From assembly GCF_040958095.1 (NCBI RefSeq), contig NC_091158.1, forward strand, positions 32,753,303 through 32,817,302: DNA of 64,000 nt, given 5' to 3'. Under the pieces are notes generated by a model that searched no databases, had not been told where the DNA came from, and saw nothing but the letters and a program-made list of their open reading frames with translations. Made by a program: the position numbers and the translations under genes. Below are positions 40,413 through 52,818 of this stretch, in pieces; position 1 is the first letter of the stretch; each line of letters begins with the position of its first letter. The stretch is from Procambarus clarkii. Lineage: Eukaryota; Arthropoda; Malacostraca; Decapoda; Cambaridae.

Positions 40413-42748
40413 GAAAGACTGCTACCAAAATATACTAATATTAAAGCGCACGACCCAGCAGCAAGGAATCAAGCCTTCACGATAAAATATCGCCAGGATC
40501 TGATTCGTGATCAGATATACAAGGCAGAGAATGAAATCAAAGACAACAAAACGCAACTACTTCATGCTACAAACGAGTGGAGAAATAGCAACATCGACCA
40601 TAGTATCCGTTCCCGCATTGAACAACACCTCGACATCCTCACAGACCAACATCACCTCAGCACTGAAACAAGGATTATCAAGAAACTAACAACATTATAT
40701 GGAGGACCTATGGCAATTCCACGACCAAGAGATGGCTTCCTGAACCTTGCAGGAATTAACCTCACTGAGGACCAAGTCACTCTCCTAAATCTGGGCATAA
40801 ACTGTCATGTTATGTCCAGACCGAGTGAGATGGCCCGGAAAGTAGAGTTGGAAATTCTGTTGGACGACATATTCGACCTCGAGACACAAAAGAAGGTCAC
40901 TACCAAAGATACCTTACAAGCAGAACTTATTGCAGAAGGAGGAAAGAATCGAGGCAACTACAGAAGCACCATACTGTCCCCCGAGCTTAAAGCGGCAGCT
41001 AAAAGCCTTCGTGAGAACAAGGAGATAGTTGTCAGGAGAGGTGACAAGTCGCCAATATATGTCATTCTTAAAAAAGACGAATATCTGGCGAAAATGAACA
41101 TCATACTCTCTGACCAAACTAAGTTCCAAAGGGTAACGAAGGACACTACAGCCGAATTAAAAGCAAAGGTCAACAAACTGATCGAAACTGTGAACGCCAA
41201 GAAATCCGGACTCCACCTGCCAAAGATCATTGGGGAATATAAACCTGGATATGCGTATGGAAATGTCAAGACGCACAAGCCTGGAAACCCACTTCGGCCA
41301 ATCATTAGCCAGATACCCACACCCACGTACAGACTGGCGAAGCGACTCAACGGCCTGCTGACTCCTTATGTTCCTTGCGCCTTCAGCCTGAAGTCTCCAA
41401 CGGAATTTGTTGACTTACTGCGGGGCACACGGGCCACAGGGATAAGAGCCTCGTTGGACGTAGAATCGCTGTTTACCAACGTACCTGTGGACGAGACAAT
41501 CGGAATGATAGCCGACAGAGTGTATCGTGATCCAGCCTGTACTCCTCTTGACATACCAGAAAATATTCTGAGGAAACTACTCCAAGCTTGTACTAAAGAG
41601 GCACCCTTCTTGAGCCCGGATGGGCACATGTATAAGCAAGTAGATGGGGTTGCCATGGGTTCTCCCCTAGGTGTCCTGTTTGCAAACTTCTACATGGGTA
41701 CCATCGAGCAAAAAGTCTTAGTCGACATGAACTTGAAACCGGCCATATAAAGCAGGTATGTTGACGACATTTTTACACAGGTACCTGATGTCAGACATCT
41801 GCAGGAGCTGAAGGAGGCATTTGAGCAGAGTTCCGTGCTGCGTTTCACTTACGAGATGGAAAAGGTTGGGAAGCTGCCCTTTCTAGATGTAACAGTCATG
41901 GAAAAGGGCGGAGGTTTCCACACTGCAGTCTACACTAAGGAAACAAACATAGGAATGTGCCTAAATGCCAACAGCGACTGCCCTGACAGGTACAAGAGGA
42001 GTGTTGTTAACGCATATGTCGACCGTGCTCTCAGCCACAGCTCAGAATGGAAGCAAGTCGACGAAGAACTCTGTAGGGTAAGGCAGGTCATAGTCAATAA
42101 CGGCTTCTCCAATGGTTTCGTCGAAGACATCATAAGAAGGAAAGTGAAAAGCCATGCAACCTCTGAAGAGACAACTAACACAACACCTAAACCCCCTATT
42201 AGACTATTTTACAGGAACTTCTTTTCCACAGCTCATAAAACGGAGGAAAGGGTCCTGAAAGATATTGTTAATAGAAACGTTATCCCTACAGACAAAAATC
42301 AGAGGATACAACTGACGATTTACTATAAAACCAGAAAAACGGCCAGCCTACTCATGAGAAACTCTCCAGACACAAAACAGAACGCTTTAAAAGAGACTAA
42401 CGTCGTCTATGCCTTCAAATGCCCACTTGGGGACTGTAAGCTCTAAAAAACCCAGTATATAGCAAGACAACAACATCTCTTTCTAGGCGTTTAACAATGC
42501 ATAAGCAACAGGGCTCCATTAAGGAACATATAATCTCTTCCCACAACCAAACCATCGCCAGAGAAATCCTAGTAAACAACACAGAAATCATCGATAGATA
42601 CAGCGATAGCAGGCGGCTTGACGTTTGCGAGGCACTACACATCAAGAAGTCAACACCAGCAATCAACAGCCAATTATTGCACAACTATATTCTACCCACC
42701 TCAAGACTCCGCTCCAATATAGAAGCATCAAGAAATATGGACCAATAG
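40284..42748 (+). pseudogene. PLE family A copy 2, most complete (RT plus GIY-YIG)
   Basis: The longest family A reading: MNFGELIFD start, coiled N-terminal region (YRQDLIRDQIYKAENEIKDN), then the PLE reverse transcriptase with YGNVKTHKPGNPLRPIISQI, IRASLDVESLFTNVPVDETI (motif A), VDGVAMGSPLGVLFANFYMG (motif B) and YVDDIF (motif C). After a linker comes the GIY-YIG nuclease: VVYAFKCPLGDCKL, QYIG, LSRRLTMHKQQGS and EALHI. Lesions: TAA at 41748-41750 replacing the Tyr-Cys codons before RYVDDIF, TAA at about 42444 (Gln codon lost) and a 1-bp deletion near 42463. It encodes no functional enzyme as it stands. The order RT then GIY-YIG is the canonical endonuclease-positive PLE plan. Confidence 0.9.
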
Positions 42749-43158
42749 GCTTTCTACAAACACTTCTATTCAATATCCATTGCTTCGTGTTCTGTCTTGT
42801 GTTGATGAAATTAATACCCTATTAATACTCTTGTTCTGTCTTGTGTTGATGAAATTAATACCCTATTAATACCACATTTTGTTCTGTCTTGTGTTAATGC
42901 CACATCACCCCTTCCACCTCACTCAAATGTAGATATAAAATCGGAGATACGTAAGTTCTATTCAGTTGTGTATTTGTGAACTAAAGTCTTTGAAAATGTA
43001 ATAAGTTTTACGAAACGCGCCCGTGTCGCGTCAGACTAGAAATAAAAATGAATTTTGGAGAATTGATTTTTGATTTACCTCCAACAGTGAAGCGTAATGT
43101 ACGAAAGATTGAGAAAATTCGTGTTAGAATTATTAATCTTACTTTTTCGGTCATATTT

Positions 43159-43163
<5 letters not shown>
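42563..43163 (+). repeat. Right pLTR of PLE-A copy 2
   Basis: Near-identical to 39799-40412 and cut at the same TTTAATAATATA by an AT tract. Confidence 0.88.
42985..43037 (+). ncRNA. Hammerhead-ribozyme-like motif, PLE-A (reference copy)
   Basis: A type I hammerhead topology can be drawn in full. Stem I AGTCT pairs with AGACT; the core is TTGAAAAT; stem II is GTAA with TTAC; then GAA; stem III is ACGCG with CGCGT around loop CCCGTGT; then the C of a UC cleavage site directly before stem I 3'. The canonical core is CTGANGA then GAAA. Here C3 is T and G8 is A, with one extra base before stem II. Hammerheads are known in pLTRs of Penelope elements. Whether this variant cuts is not known. Confidence 0.65.

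Positions 43164-43228
<65 letters not shown>
43164..43228. repeat. (AT)n, PLE-A / palindromic element junction
   Basis: AT tract, 65 bp. Confidence 0.96.
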
Positions 43229-45097
<1,869 letters not shown>

Positions 45098-46517
45098 CCT
45101 AACTCCATACACTCCAAGTAAGTTTAGTCTAAAATCATCAGCAGATTTCCTAGAATTGATCAAATCTACCCAGCCCGATGGAATCATCGCTTCCCTGGAC
45201 GTTGAATCCCTTTTTACCAACGTCCCAGTCGACACAACCATAGGAATGATACTGGACAGAGTATACAGAGACGAGAGCACCCCCAAATTAGACATACCTG
45301 AGCCACACTTGAAAAGTCTTCTCGAAGCATGTACAAAGGAAGCCCCTTTCATCAGTCCACAAGGAGACATGTATTTACAAATAGACGGAGTAGCAATGGG
45401 CTCCCCCTTAGGAGTTTTATTTGCTAATTTTTATATGGGAACCATCGAAGATAGGGTCTTCAGTAGCAGACAAAAACCAACTGTATACTGCCGTTATGTA
45501 GATGACATATTCGTAATAGTAAAAGACTCAGATGAACTAATTGACCTAAAAAGACACCTAGAGAGAGAGTCAGTACTCCGATTTACACATGAAAATAGTG
45601 AAAATAACAGTCTGCCATTCTTGGATGTACTAATAACAAAAACAGGAACCTCTTTAAGCACCAACGTATATACCAAGCCCACCAACATAGGATTATGCCT
45701 GAACGGTAGAAGTGAGTGCCCCCAAAGATACAAAGCCAGTGTTCTCAATGCTTATATTCGTCGAGCGCTTACCCACTGCTCTGAATGGAGCAACGTGAGT
45801 AGAGAGTTTGAAAGAGTAACTCAGGTATTGGTGAACAACGGATATAGCAACGCGGAAATAAACGCTGCTATAAGAAGACACTTGGACCGTTGGTATAATT
45901 CAGAACCTAGAACAGAAACCACAACACCCCCAATAAAATTATATTACAAATCAACCATGCACAGTGAACATATAAAAGAGGAAAGAATAATGAAAGAAAT
46001 AATCCGTAAAGGAGTAAAAAGCACTACTCCTAACCAAAACATAAACCTGATAATATTCTACAAAACCAAGAAGACTTCCGAACTCCTTATCAAAAACAGC
46101 CCGAAGCCGACGGAGAACCCTCTACAGCAGTCAAGCGTTGTATACATGTACACTTGCCCCCACGAAGGATGTAACCTTCAATGTAAGTACATAGGTATGA
46201 CGTCGACCAAGCTGACGAGGCGTTTGACATGCCATCTTCAATCTGGTGCCCCTAGGAATCACATGAGACAAGCCCATGACATTACTCTAACAAGAGAAAT
46301 GTTGAACAAGAATACTTGCATAATAGACAAAACCCAAGATTCAAGAAGATTACAAATTCTTGAGGCAATTCACATAAGAATAGAGCGACCTACCATGAAC
46401 ACCCAAATCACGGAACTATTTACTCTACCCACCATGAGAGTAAGGACAAGACAAGAACATATCGATGCCAACACAGAAGACAATGTCCAACATAACAGGC
46501 CAATTACACTGGATTAA
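45098..46517 (+). CDS. PLE family B copy 2: 5'-truncated RT and GIY-YIG
   Basis: The open frame starts inside the RT (LTPYTPSKFSLKSSADFLEL, coding from about 45100; first ATG 45156) and runs intact for more than 453 residues to TAA at 46515. Domains: IIASLDVESLFTNVPVDTTI (motif A), IDGVAMGSPLGVLFANFYMG (B), YCRYVDDIFVIV (C), linker, then GIY-YIG with CPHEGCNLQCKYIGMTSTKL, RRLTCHLQSG and EAIHIRIERP near the end. The finger part of the RT is lost at the inversion junction, so it cannot be a full enzyme. It differs from copy 4 by only two residues in the shared part, so this is a young family. Confidence 0.85.
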
Positions 46518-46933
46518 TCTTTGTGTTTAGATAGGAGATGCCTCGTATGGGCCAATAAGCCTTCTGCAGCCCCTATGTTTATCCCTTATGTATCCCCCCA
46601 TGTTTTCACCTTCATTGTATTATCACCTGACCTAATGCGGGTATAAAATCAACTAGTATTGTAAGATCTGTTCACTTGAGAATGAACCATGGAGGTTCGA
46701 AACGTCGTGCAAATTATACAAATAAGTGTAATACACTCTATAGTAAATCACTTCTTTTCTTCACCTTAAAAGTACGAAAATGAGTTTTGGAGAACTCCTA
46801 TTTCAATTAAGCCCTGATGCTAAGAAAATAGTTAGAGGGATAGAAGCCCTAAACCAGAAAATAATAAATACAGAATATGCGGTCATATTCAATGAAACAT
46901 GTTTGAAAGAAAACCTGCTGCCAGTATACACCA
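46518..46933 (+). mobile_element. PLE-B 3' UTR and start of next tandem unit (pLTR)
   Basis: Contains the 3' motif TATGGGCCAATAAGCCTTCT (46548), a hammerhead-like motif, and then a new ATG at 46780 with [20 protein letters not shown], cut by AT repeat after PVYTNIYN. This is the partial head-to-tail second unit expected of a PLE. Confidence 0.85.
46671..46712 (+). ncRNA. Hammerhead-ribozyme-like motif, PLE-B (reference copy)
   Basis: Stem I CAC with GTG; core TTGAGAAT; stem II GAACC with GGTTC around ATGGA (five perfect pairs); GAA; a minimal stem III ACGT; then C at the cleavage site before GTG. It shows the same core change as family A (C3 to T, G8 to A, one extra base). The two-pair stem III would probably need dimerisation, as known for minimal hammerheads. 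Confidence 0.55.

Positions 46934-47025
<92 letters not shown>
46934..47025. repeat. (AT)n, PLE-B / PLE-A junction
   Basis: AT tract between PLE-B copy 2 and an inverted PLE-A end. Confidence 0.97.
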
Positions 47026-47027
<2 letters not shown>

Positions 47028-47480
47028 ATTAAATATGACCGAAAAAGTAAGATTAATAATTCTAACACGAATTTTCTCAATATTTCTTATGTTTCTTTTC
47101 ACTGTTGATGGTAATTGAAAAATCAATTCTCCAAAATTCATTTTTATTTCTAGTCTCTGACGCGACACTTGAATGCGTTTCGTAATAACTTATTACATTT
47201 TCAAAGACTTTTAATTTACACACACACCACTATAACCTGCAAACACTAAACAGAGTTCTTACTATGCTATGATTTAAACATGTTGTTGTTTAAGATTCGC
47301 TACTCAGAACAATAAGTTCCAGTAGCACGGGCTATGGTGAGCCCGAAAAATGGAGGCTCTTTGGAGCCATTATCTGTATCAGTGGCTGATACTAGAGATG
47401 TGGCGATGGATGGGGGTCTTCATGATGGTTTTCAGCCTGGAGGGCTGGCTATACCAGTTATGGAGCTGGTGGGGTTAGTG
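47026..47480 (-). mobile_element. PLE family A-related 5' end, inverted
   Basis: The minus strand reads the N-terminal start [20 protein letters not shown], with a hammerhead-like motif upstream (47152-47209). The sequence then leaves the family A consensus at about 47250. Confidence 0.75.
47152..47209 (-). ncRNA. Hammerhead-like motif, PLE-A related
   Basis: Stem I AGTCT/AGACT, core TTGAAAAT and GAAACG are kept; the loop of stem III differs. Confidence 0.5.
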
Positions 47481-47487
47481 TAGACCT

Positions 47488-48800
47488 CTAGGTTTTCCGT
47501 TTTTTCTTTGCCTGCGACTTTGGCTGAGCAGTGCTGTCGTTAGAGTTTGGTGACGTGGCCTCCACGAGGAAGTCTTGAACCGTGTAGGTGTCGTATTTGT
47601 GATGCGGCGGTGGAGCTCCTACTATGATTTCCTCGTCTGAGGAGTCCGTAACCTCCGTAGTGGGCGTTTTTGTCTTTCGCCTCGCAGCCTTAGGTAGGTT
47701 TAGGTGTCGTTGGTTGGTGGTTGAAGCTATTTCAGGAGCGCTGGTGGTGCTGTTATCGTTTGTAGACAGCACGTCTGCTAGCTCAGCTGCTGAGATAGTT
47801 ATGGTAGGAATGTTGGGAGCTGGAGAAGGAATTACCTCTGTTTGTGTCGCCCGGGTCATGGGCGGTTCTGGAGTCGGTGTTGAAGTTGACAACCTGGTCG
47901 TCCTGGTGGTAGTCTCCGGAGTGGTAGAGGAGGCAGTGAGATTTACGCTAGTGGCTATGATGGGGGCCAGGCCATTGTCTATATATAATGCGTTTAGTTC
48001 ACTGACAAAGCGCTGGTTGTCTGGTCCTGCAAGCCTTTCCGCTAGTTTCAGAAGACCAGGGATAATGCCTGTACGTGATGCAGGGGGCAGTGAAGGAGCC
48101 TGTGGGACCTTGGGGACCCTGGGTCCCGGATGAGAAGGCTGTGTCGCCTGCTGGGAGGAGCCACCTGTTGGTAGGACCGGAAAGTCTTCTGGTCGACTAG
48201 TGAGAGCTAAGGTGGTGGGTTGAACGCTTGGGGCTCTGGCCGAGGAGGTAGACAAGTTGTTTCTTTTGGCTTCAACCTTGGCCTTGATGATTTCCTGTCT
48301 GCAGGGGCAGCGGTAGGAAATTGCGGGGTGATTGCCATCAAAGAGCAAGCAGTGATGGACTGTTGCCTTGCATATGGAGTAGTGATGGTCCAGTGCGCAC
48401 AGGCTGCACCTCTGGACAGGGTACTGACACTTGTTGGTCGGGTGGGAGAGCTCATAGCACTGCTAGATCTCATGGTATCGTTCCTTTTTTATTTGGTGGG
48501 GTGGTATTTTTAGGCCGAAGCAGTAGAATCCTTGTGTGGCAGCCTGGGTGGCCGCAGCTATGGTGGTGAACGTAATCTTCATTGATGTTTTATCGGTGTT
48601 GCAGAACTCTAGGTTGAATACCGACAGGTTTGGATTTTCGTCCTCGATATTGTTTATGATAAGATGTTGATGTCGCTCAGCGATCCACCGGCTGGTCCTG
48701 CTGGTAAAAACAGTTCTTCCGGCCAGGAACTGACGTGGGAAGTTAGGATGTAGGTAGTGCTCTTTGCGAAGAAAGGCATCGTTAGTGAGGAGTTAACACT
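47488..48800 (-). pseudogene. LINE ORF1 / gag-like protein with cysteine-knuckle array
   Basis: One minus-strand frame from about 48800 gives DAFLRKEHYLHPNFPRQFLA, then GFYCFGLKIPPHQIKKERYH, a stop (TAG at about 48469), then QCYELSHPTNKCQ, CSLCALDHHYSICKA and HHCLLFDGNHPAISYRCPCR, and an acidic Thr/Ser/Pro-rich tail to 47488 ending KSQAKKKRKT. The layout RRM-like region, IPP-Q-KERYH linker, three Cys/His knuckles of the kind C-X2-C-X4-H-X4-C followed by NHPA-S-CP-R, matches the ORF1 proteins of I/Nimb-like LINEs. It binds RNA in the retrotransposon particle. One stop aside, the frame is open. No ORF2 is next to it. Confidence 0.7.
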
Positions 48801-48935
48801 CCTCACTAACGATGACACAGAGTGTATCGTTAACGATACACTCTGTGTATCGTGTTAACGATACACACAGAGTATCGTGTATCGTGTTAACGATACACAC
48901 AGTGTATCGTTAACACGATACACTCTGTCGGCTAT
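48781..48935. repeat. Cluster of short perfect palindromes
   Basis: GTTAGTGAGGAG pairs with CTCCTCACTAAC (48781-48810). A 32-bp perfect palindrome centred on CGTTAACG lies at 48816-48847, and further GTGTATCG and CGATACAC words surround GTTAAC, which occurs five times. The right end, ACGATACACTCTGTCGGCTA, is the complement of the PLE-A RT codons for GMIADRVYR (compare 58830-58860). Confidence 0.85.
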
Positions 48936-48939
48936 CATC

Positions 48940-48941
<2 letters not shown>

Positions 48942-49018
<77 letters not shown>
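48942..49018. repeat. (AT)n, palindrome cluster / PLE-B junction
   Basis: AT tract, 77 bp. Confidence 0.97.
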
Positions 49019-49021
<3 letters not shown>

Positions 49022-49434
49022 TGTATACTGGCAGCAGGTTTTCTTTCAAACATGTTTCATTGAATATGACCGCATATTCTGTATTTATTATTTTCTGGTT
49101 TAGGGCTTCTATCCCTCTAACTATTTTCTTAGCATCAGGGCTTAATTGAAATAGGAGTTCTCCAAAACTCATTTTCGTACTTTTAAGGTGAAGAAAAGAA
49201 GTGATTTACTATAGAGTGTATTACACTTATTTGTATAATTAGCACGACGTTTCGAACCTCCATGGTTCATTCTCAAGTGAACAGATCTTACAATACTAGT
49301 TGATTTTATACCCGCATTAGGTCAGGTGATAATACAATGAAGGTGAAAACATGGGGGGATACATAAGGGATAAACATAGGGGCTGCAGAAGGCTTATTGG
49401 CCCATACGAGGCATCTCCTATCTAAACACAAAGA
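49019..49434 (-). mobile_element. PLE-B terminal region of copy 3 (pLTR and 3' UTR)
   Basis: Minus-strand start of a partial tandem unit ([20 protein letters not shown], frame 49172 downward) and the 3' UTR of copy 3, with a hammerhead-like motif at 49242-49282. Confidence 0.85.
49242..49282 (-). ncRNA. Hammerhead-like motif, PLE-B copy 3
   Basis: As at 46671, with a change in the 3' strand of stem I (GTGCTAAT). Confidence 0.5.
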
Positions 49435-51418
49435 TTAATCCAGTGTAATTGGCCTGTTATGTTGGACATTGTCTTCTGTGTTGGCATCGATATGTTCTTG
49501 TCTTGTCCTTACTCTCATGGTGGGTAGAGTAAATAGTTCCGTGATTTGGGTGTTCATGGTAGGTCGCTCTATTCTTATGTGAATTGCCTCAAGAATTTGT
49601 AATCTTCTTGAATCTTGGGTTTTGTCTATTATGCAAGTATTCTTGTTCAACATTTCTCTTGTTAGAGTAATGTCATGGGCTTGTCTCATGTGATTCCTAG
49701 GGGCACCAGATTGAAGATGGCATGTCAAACGCCTCGTCAGCTTGGTCGACGTCATACCTATGTACTTACATTGAAGGTTACATCCTTCGTGGGGGCAAGT
49801 GTACATGTATACAACGCTTGACTGCTGTAGAGGGTTCTCCGTCGGCTTCGGGCTGTTTTTGATAAGGAGTTCGGAAGTCTTCTTGGTTTTGTAGAATATT
49901 ATCAGGTTTATGTTTTGGTTAGGAGTAGTGCTTTTTACTCCTTTACGGATTACTTCTTTCATTATTCTTTCCTCTTTTATATGTTCACTGTGCATGGTTG
50001 ATTTGTAATATAATTTTATTGGGGGTGTTGTGGTTTCTGTTCTAGGTTCTGAATTATACCAACGGTCCAAGTGTCTTCTTATAGCAGCGTTTATTTCCGC
50101 GTTGCTATATTCGTTGTTCACCAATACCTGAGTTACTCTTTCAAACTCTCTACTCACGTTGCTCCATTCAGAGCAGTGGGTAAGCGCTCGACGAATATAA
50201 GCATTGAGAACACTGGCTTTGTATCTTTGGGGGCACTCACTTCTACCGTTCAGGCATAATCCTATGTTGGTGGGCTTGGTATATACGTTGGTGCTTAATG
50301 AGGTTCCTGTTTTTGTTATTAGTACATCCAAGAATGGCAGACTGTTATTTTCACTATTTTCATGTGTAAATCGGAGTACTGACTCTCTCTCTAGGTGTCT
50401 TTTTAGGTCAATTAGTTCATCTGAGTCTTTTACTATTACGAATATGTCATCTACATAACGGCAGTATACAGTTGGTTTTTGTCTGCTACTGAAGACCCTA
50501 TCTTCGATGGTTCCCATATAAAAATTAGCAAATAAAACTCCTAAGGGGGAGCCCATTGCTACTCCGTCTATTTGTAAATACATGTCTCCTTGTGGACTGA
50601 TGAAAGGGGCTTCCTTTGTACATGCTTCGAGAAGACTTTTCAAGTGTGGCTCAGGTATGTCTAATATGGGGGTGCTCTCGTCTCTGTATACTCTGTCCAG
50701 TATCATTCCTATGGTTGTGTCGACTGGGACGTTGGTAAAAAGGGATTCAACGTCCAGGGAAGCGATGATTCCATCGGGCTGGGTAGATTTGATCAATTCT
50801 AGGAAATCTGCTGATGATTGTAGACTAAACTTACTTGGAGTGTATGGAGTTAGGAGTTCATTGAGTTTCTTTGCCAGGTGATAAGTTGGGGTTGGTATTT
50901 GGCTGATTATAGGGCGTAGTGGGTTACCTAATTTATGCGTCTTAACATTGCCGTAGGCATATCCTAAGCCATAGTCGCCTTGAAGTTTATTGAAATGCAC
51001 ACTACCTTTCTTTGCGTTGATTGCTGTAATTGTTTTGTTTACTTTCCGCTTAAGGTCTTCTACGGGGTTCCTCGTGATTCGTTGAAATTTGGAGTCGTCA
51101 CTTAGGATGTCGCTAATTTTGTTCATGTATTCATGGGTAGGAATCAATACATATGCTGCTGTTTTGTCGGCTTTTCTTATTGTTACGTCTTTCAGATTTT
51201 TTAGTTGTTTCGCTGCTTCTTTGAGTCGTGGGGTTAAGATTGTAGATGAATATGTTCCTCGTTTTTTCCCTGCTTCTGCAAGTAGTTCAGCTTGAAGTGT
51301 GTCAGTGGTGATGACTTTTTTGTTGTCTTCTAGCTTATGGATATCGTCCAGAAGCATTTCGATTTCCAGGCGTTTTTGATGCATCTTTGGTTTAGATAAG
51401 AATTGACAATTTAGACCA
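49435..51418 (-). CDS. PLE family B copy 3: longest B reading frame
   Basis: An intact frame of 649 residues from ATG 51384, extending upstream without ATG to about 51418 (GLNCQFLSKPK). Order: coiled N-terminal side (HQKRLEIEMLLDDIHKLEDN), KRGTYSSTILTPRLKEAAKQ, VTIRKADKTAAYVLIPTHEY, YGNVKTHKLGNPLRPIISQI, motif A LDVESLFTNVPVDTTI, motif B GVAMGSPLGVLFANFYMG, motif C YCRYVDDIF, then the C-terminal GIY-YIG (CPHEGCNLQCKYIG, EAIHIRIERP). The first 150 or so residues expected from family A are missing, cut by the inversion at 51418. RT and nuclease motifs are intact. Whether it is translated is unknown. Confidence 0.88.
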
Positions 51419-51442
51419 ATCTACAATCTTAACCCCACGACT
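51419..51442 (+). repeat. 24-bp inverted insert at PLE-B inversion junction
   Basis: Exact reverse complement of 51224-51247 within copy 3 (codons for STILTPRL). It lies between the end of copy 3 and the start of copy 4. Confidence 0.9.
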
Positions 51443-51447
51443 TACAT

Positions 51448-52818
51448 TTCCTAGAATTGATCAAATCTACCCAGCCCGATGGAATCATCGCTTCCCTGGA
51501 CGTTGAATCCCTTTTTACCAACGTCCCAGTCGACACAACCATAGGAATGATACTGGACAGAGTATACAGAGACGAGAGCACCCCCAAATTAGACATACCT
51601 GAGCCACACTTGAAAAGTCTTCTCGAAGCATGTACAAAGGAAGCCCCTTTCATCAGTCCACAAGGAGACATGTATTTACAAATAGACGGAGTAGCAATGG
51701 GCTCCCCCTTAGGAGTTTTATTTGCTAATTTTTATATGGGAACCATCGAAGATAGGGTCTTCAGTAGCAGACAAAAACCAACTGTATACTGCCGTTATGT
51801 AGATGACATATTCGTAATAGTAAAAGACTCAGATGAACTAATTGACCTAAAAAGACACCTAGAGAGAGAGTCAGTACTCCGATTTACACATGAAAATAGT
51901 GAAAATAACAGTCTGCCATTCTTGGATGTACTAATAACAAAAACAGGAACCTCTTTAAGCACCAACGTATATACCAAGGCCACCAACATAGGATTATGCC
52001 TGAACGGTAGAAGTGAGTGCCCCCAAAGATACAAAGCCAGTGTTCTCAATGCTTATATTCGTCGAGCGCTTACCCACTGCTCTGAATGGAGCAACGTGAG
52101 TAGAGAGTTTGAAAGAGTAACTCAGGTATTGGTGAACAACGGATATAGCAACGCGGAAATAAACGCTGCTAAAAGAAGACACTTGGACCGTTGGTATAAT
52201 TCAGAACCTAGAACAGAAACCACAACACCCCCAATAAAATTATATTACAAATCAACCATGCACAGTGAACATATAAAAGAGGAAAGAATAATGAAAGAAA
52301 TAATCCGTAAAGGAGTAAAAAGCACTACTCCTAACCAAAACATAAACCTGATAATATTCTACAAAACCAAGAAGACTTCCGAACTCCTTATCAAAAACAG
52401 CCCGAAGCCGACGGAGAACCCTCTACAGCAGTCAAGCGTTGTATACATGTACACTTGCCCCCACGAAGGATGTAACCTTCAATGTAAGTACATAGGTATG
52501 ACGTCGACCAAGCTGACGAGGCGTTTGACATGCCATCTTCAATCTGGTGCCCCTAGGAATCACATGAGACAAGCCCATGACATTACTCTAACAAGAGAAA
52601 TGTTGAACAAGAATACTTGCATAATAGACAAAACCCAAGATTCAAGAAGATTACAAATTCTTGAGGCAATTCACATAAGAATAGAGCGACCTACCATGAA
52701 CACCCAAATCACGGAACTATTTACTCTACCCACCATGAGAGTAAGGACAAGACAAGAACATATCGATGCCAACACAGAAGACAATGTCCAACATAACAGG
52801 CCAATTACACTGGATTAA
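51448..52818 (+). CDS. PLE family B copy 4: 5'-truncated RT and GIY-YIG
   Basis: Intact 453-residue frame (ATG 51457, TAA 52816-52818), the same extent as copy 2. The RT palm from FLELIKSTQ on, YCRYVDDIF and the GIY-YIG domain are intact. Two differences from copy 2 are YTKATN for YTKPTN and NAAKRR for NAAIRR. The fingers are lost at the junction. Near identity to copies 2 and 3 points to very recent duplication or conversion. Confidence 0.85.
   Translation, partial: FLELIKSTQPDGIIASLDVESLFTNVPVDTTIGMILDRVYRDESTPKLDIPEPHLKSLLEACTKEAPFISPQGDMYLQIDGVAMGSPLGVLFANFYMGTIEDRVFSSRQKPTVYCRYVDDIFVIVKDSDELIDLKRHLERESVLRFTHENSENNSLPFLDVLITKTGTSLSTNVYTKATNIGLCLNGRSECPQRYKASVLNAYIRRALTHCSEWSNVSREFERVTQVLVNNGYSNAEINAAKRRHLDRWYNSEPRTETTTPPIKLYYKSTMHSEHIKEERIMKEIIRKGVKSTTPNQNINLIIFYKTKKTSELLIKNSPKPTENPLQQSSVVYMYTCPHEGCNLQCKYIGMTSTKLTRRLTCHLQSGAPRNHMRQAHDITLTREMLNKNTCIIDKTQDSRRLQILEAIHIRIERPTMNTQITELFTLPTMRVRTRQEHIDANTEDNVQHNRPITLD

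Noticed and set aside
45494..45748. Antisense frames of 60-100 codons within PLE coding regions (many places)
   Set aside because: Shadows of the PLE frames; they recur identically wherever the PLE is copied.
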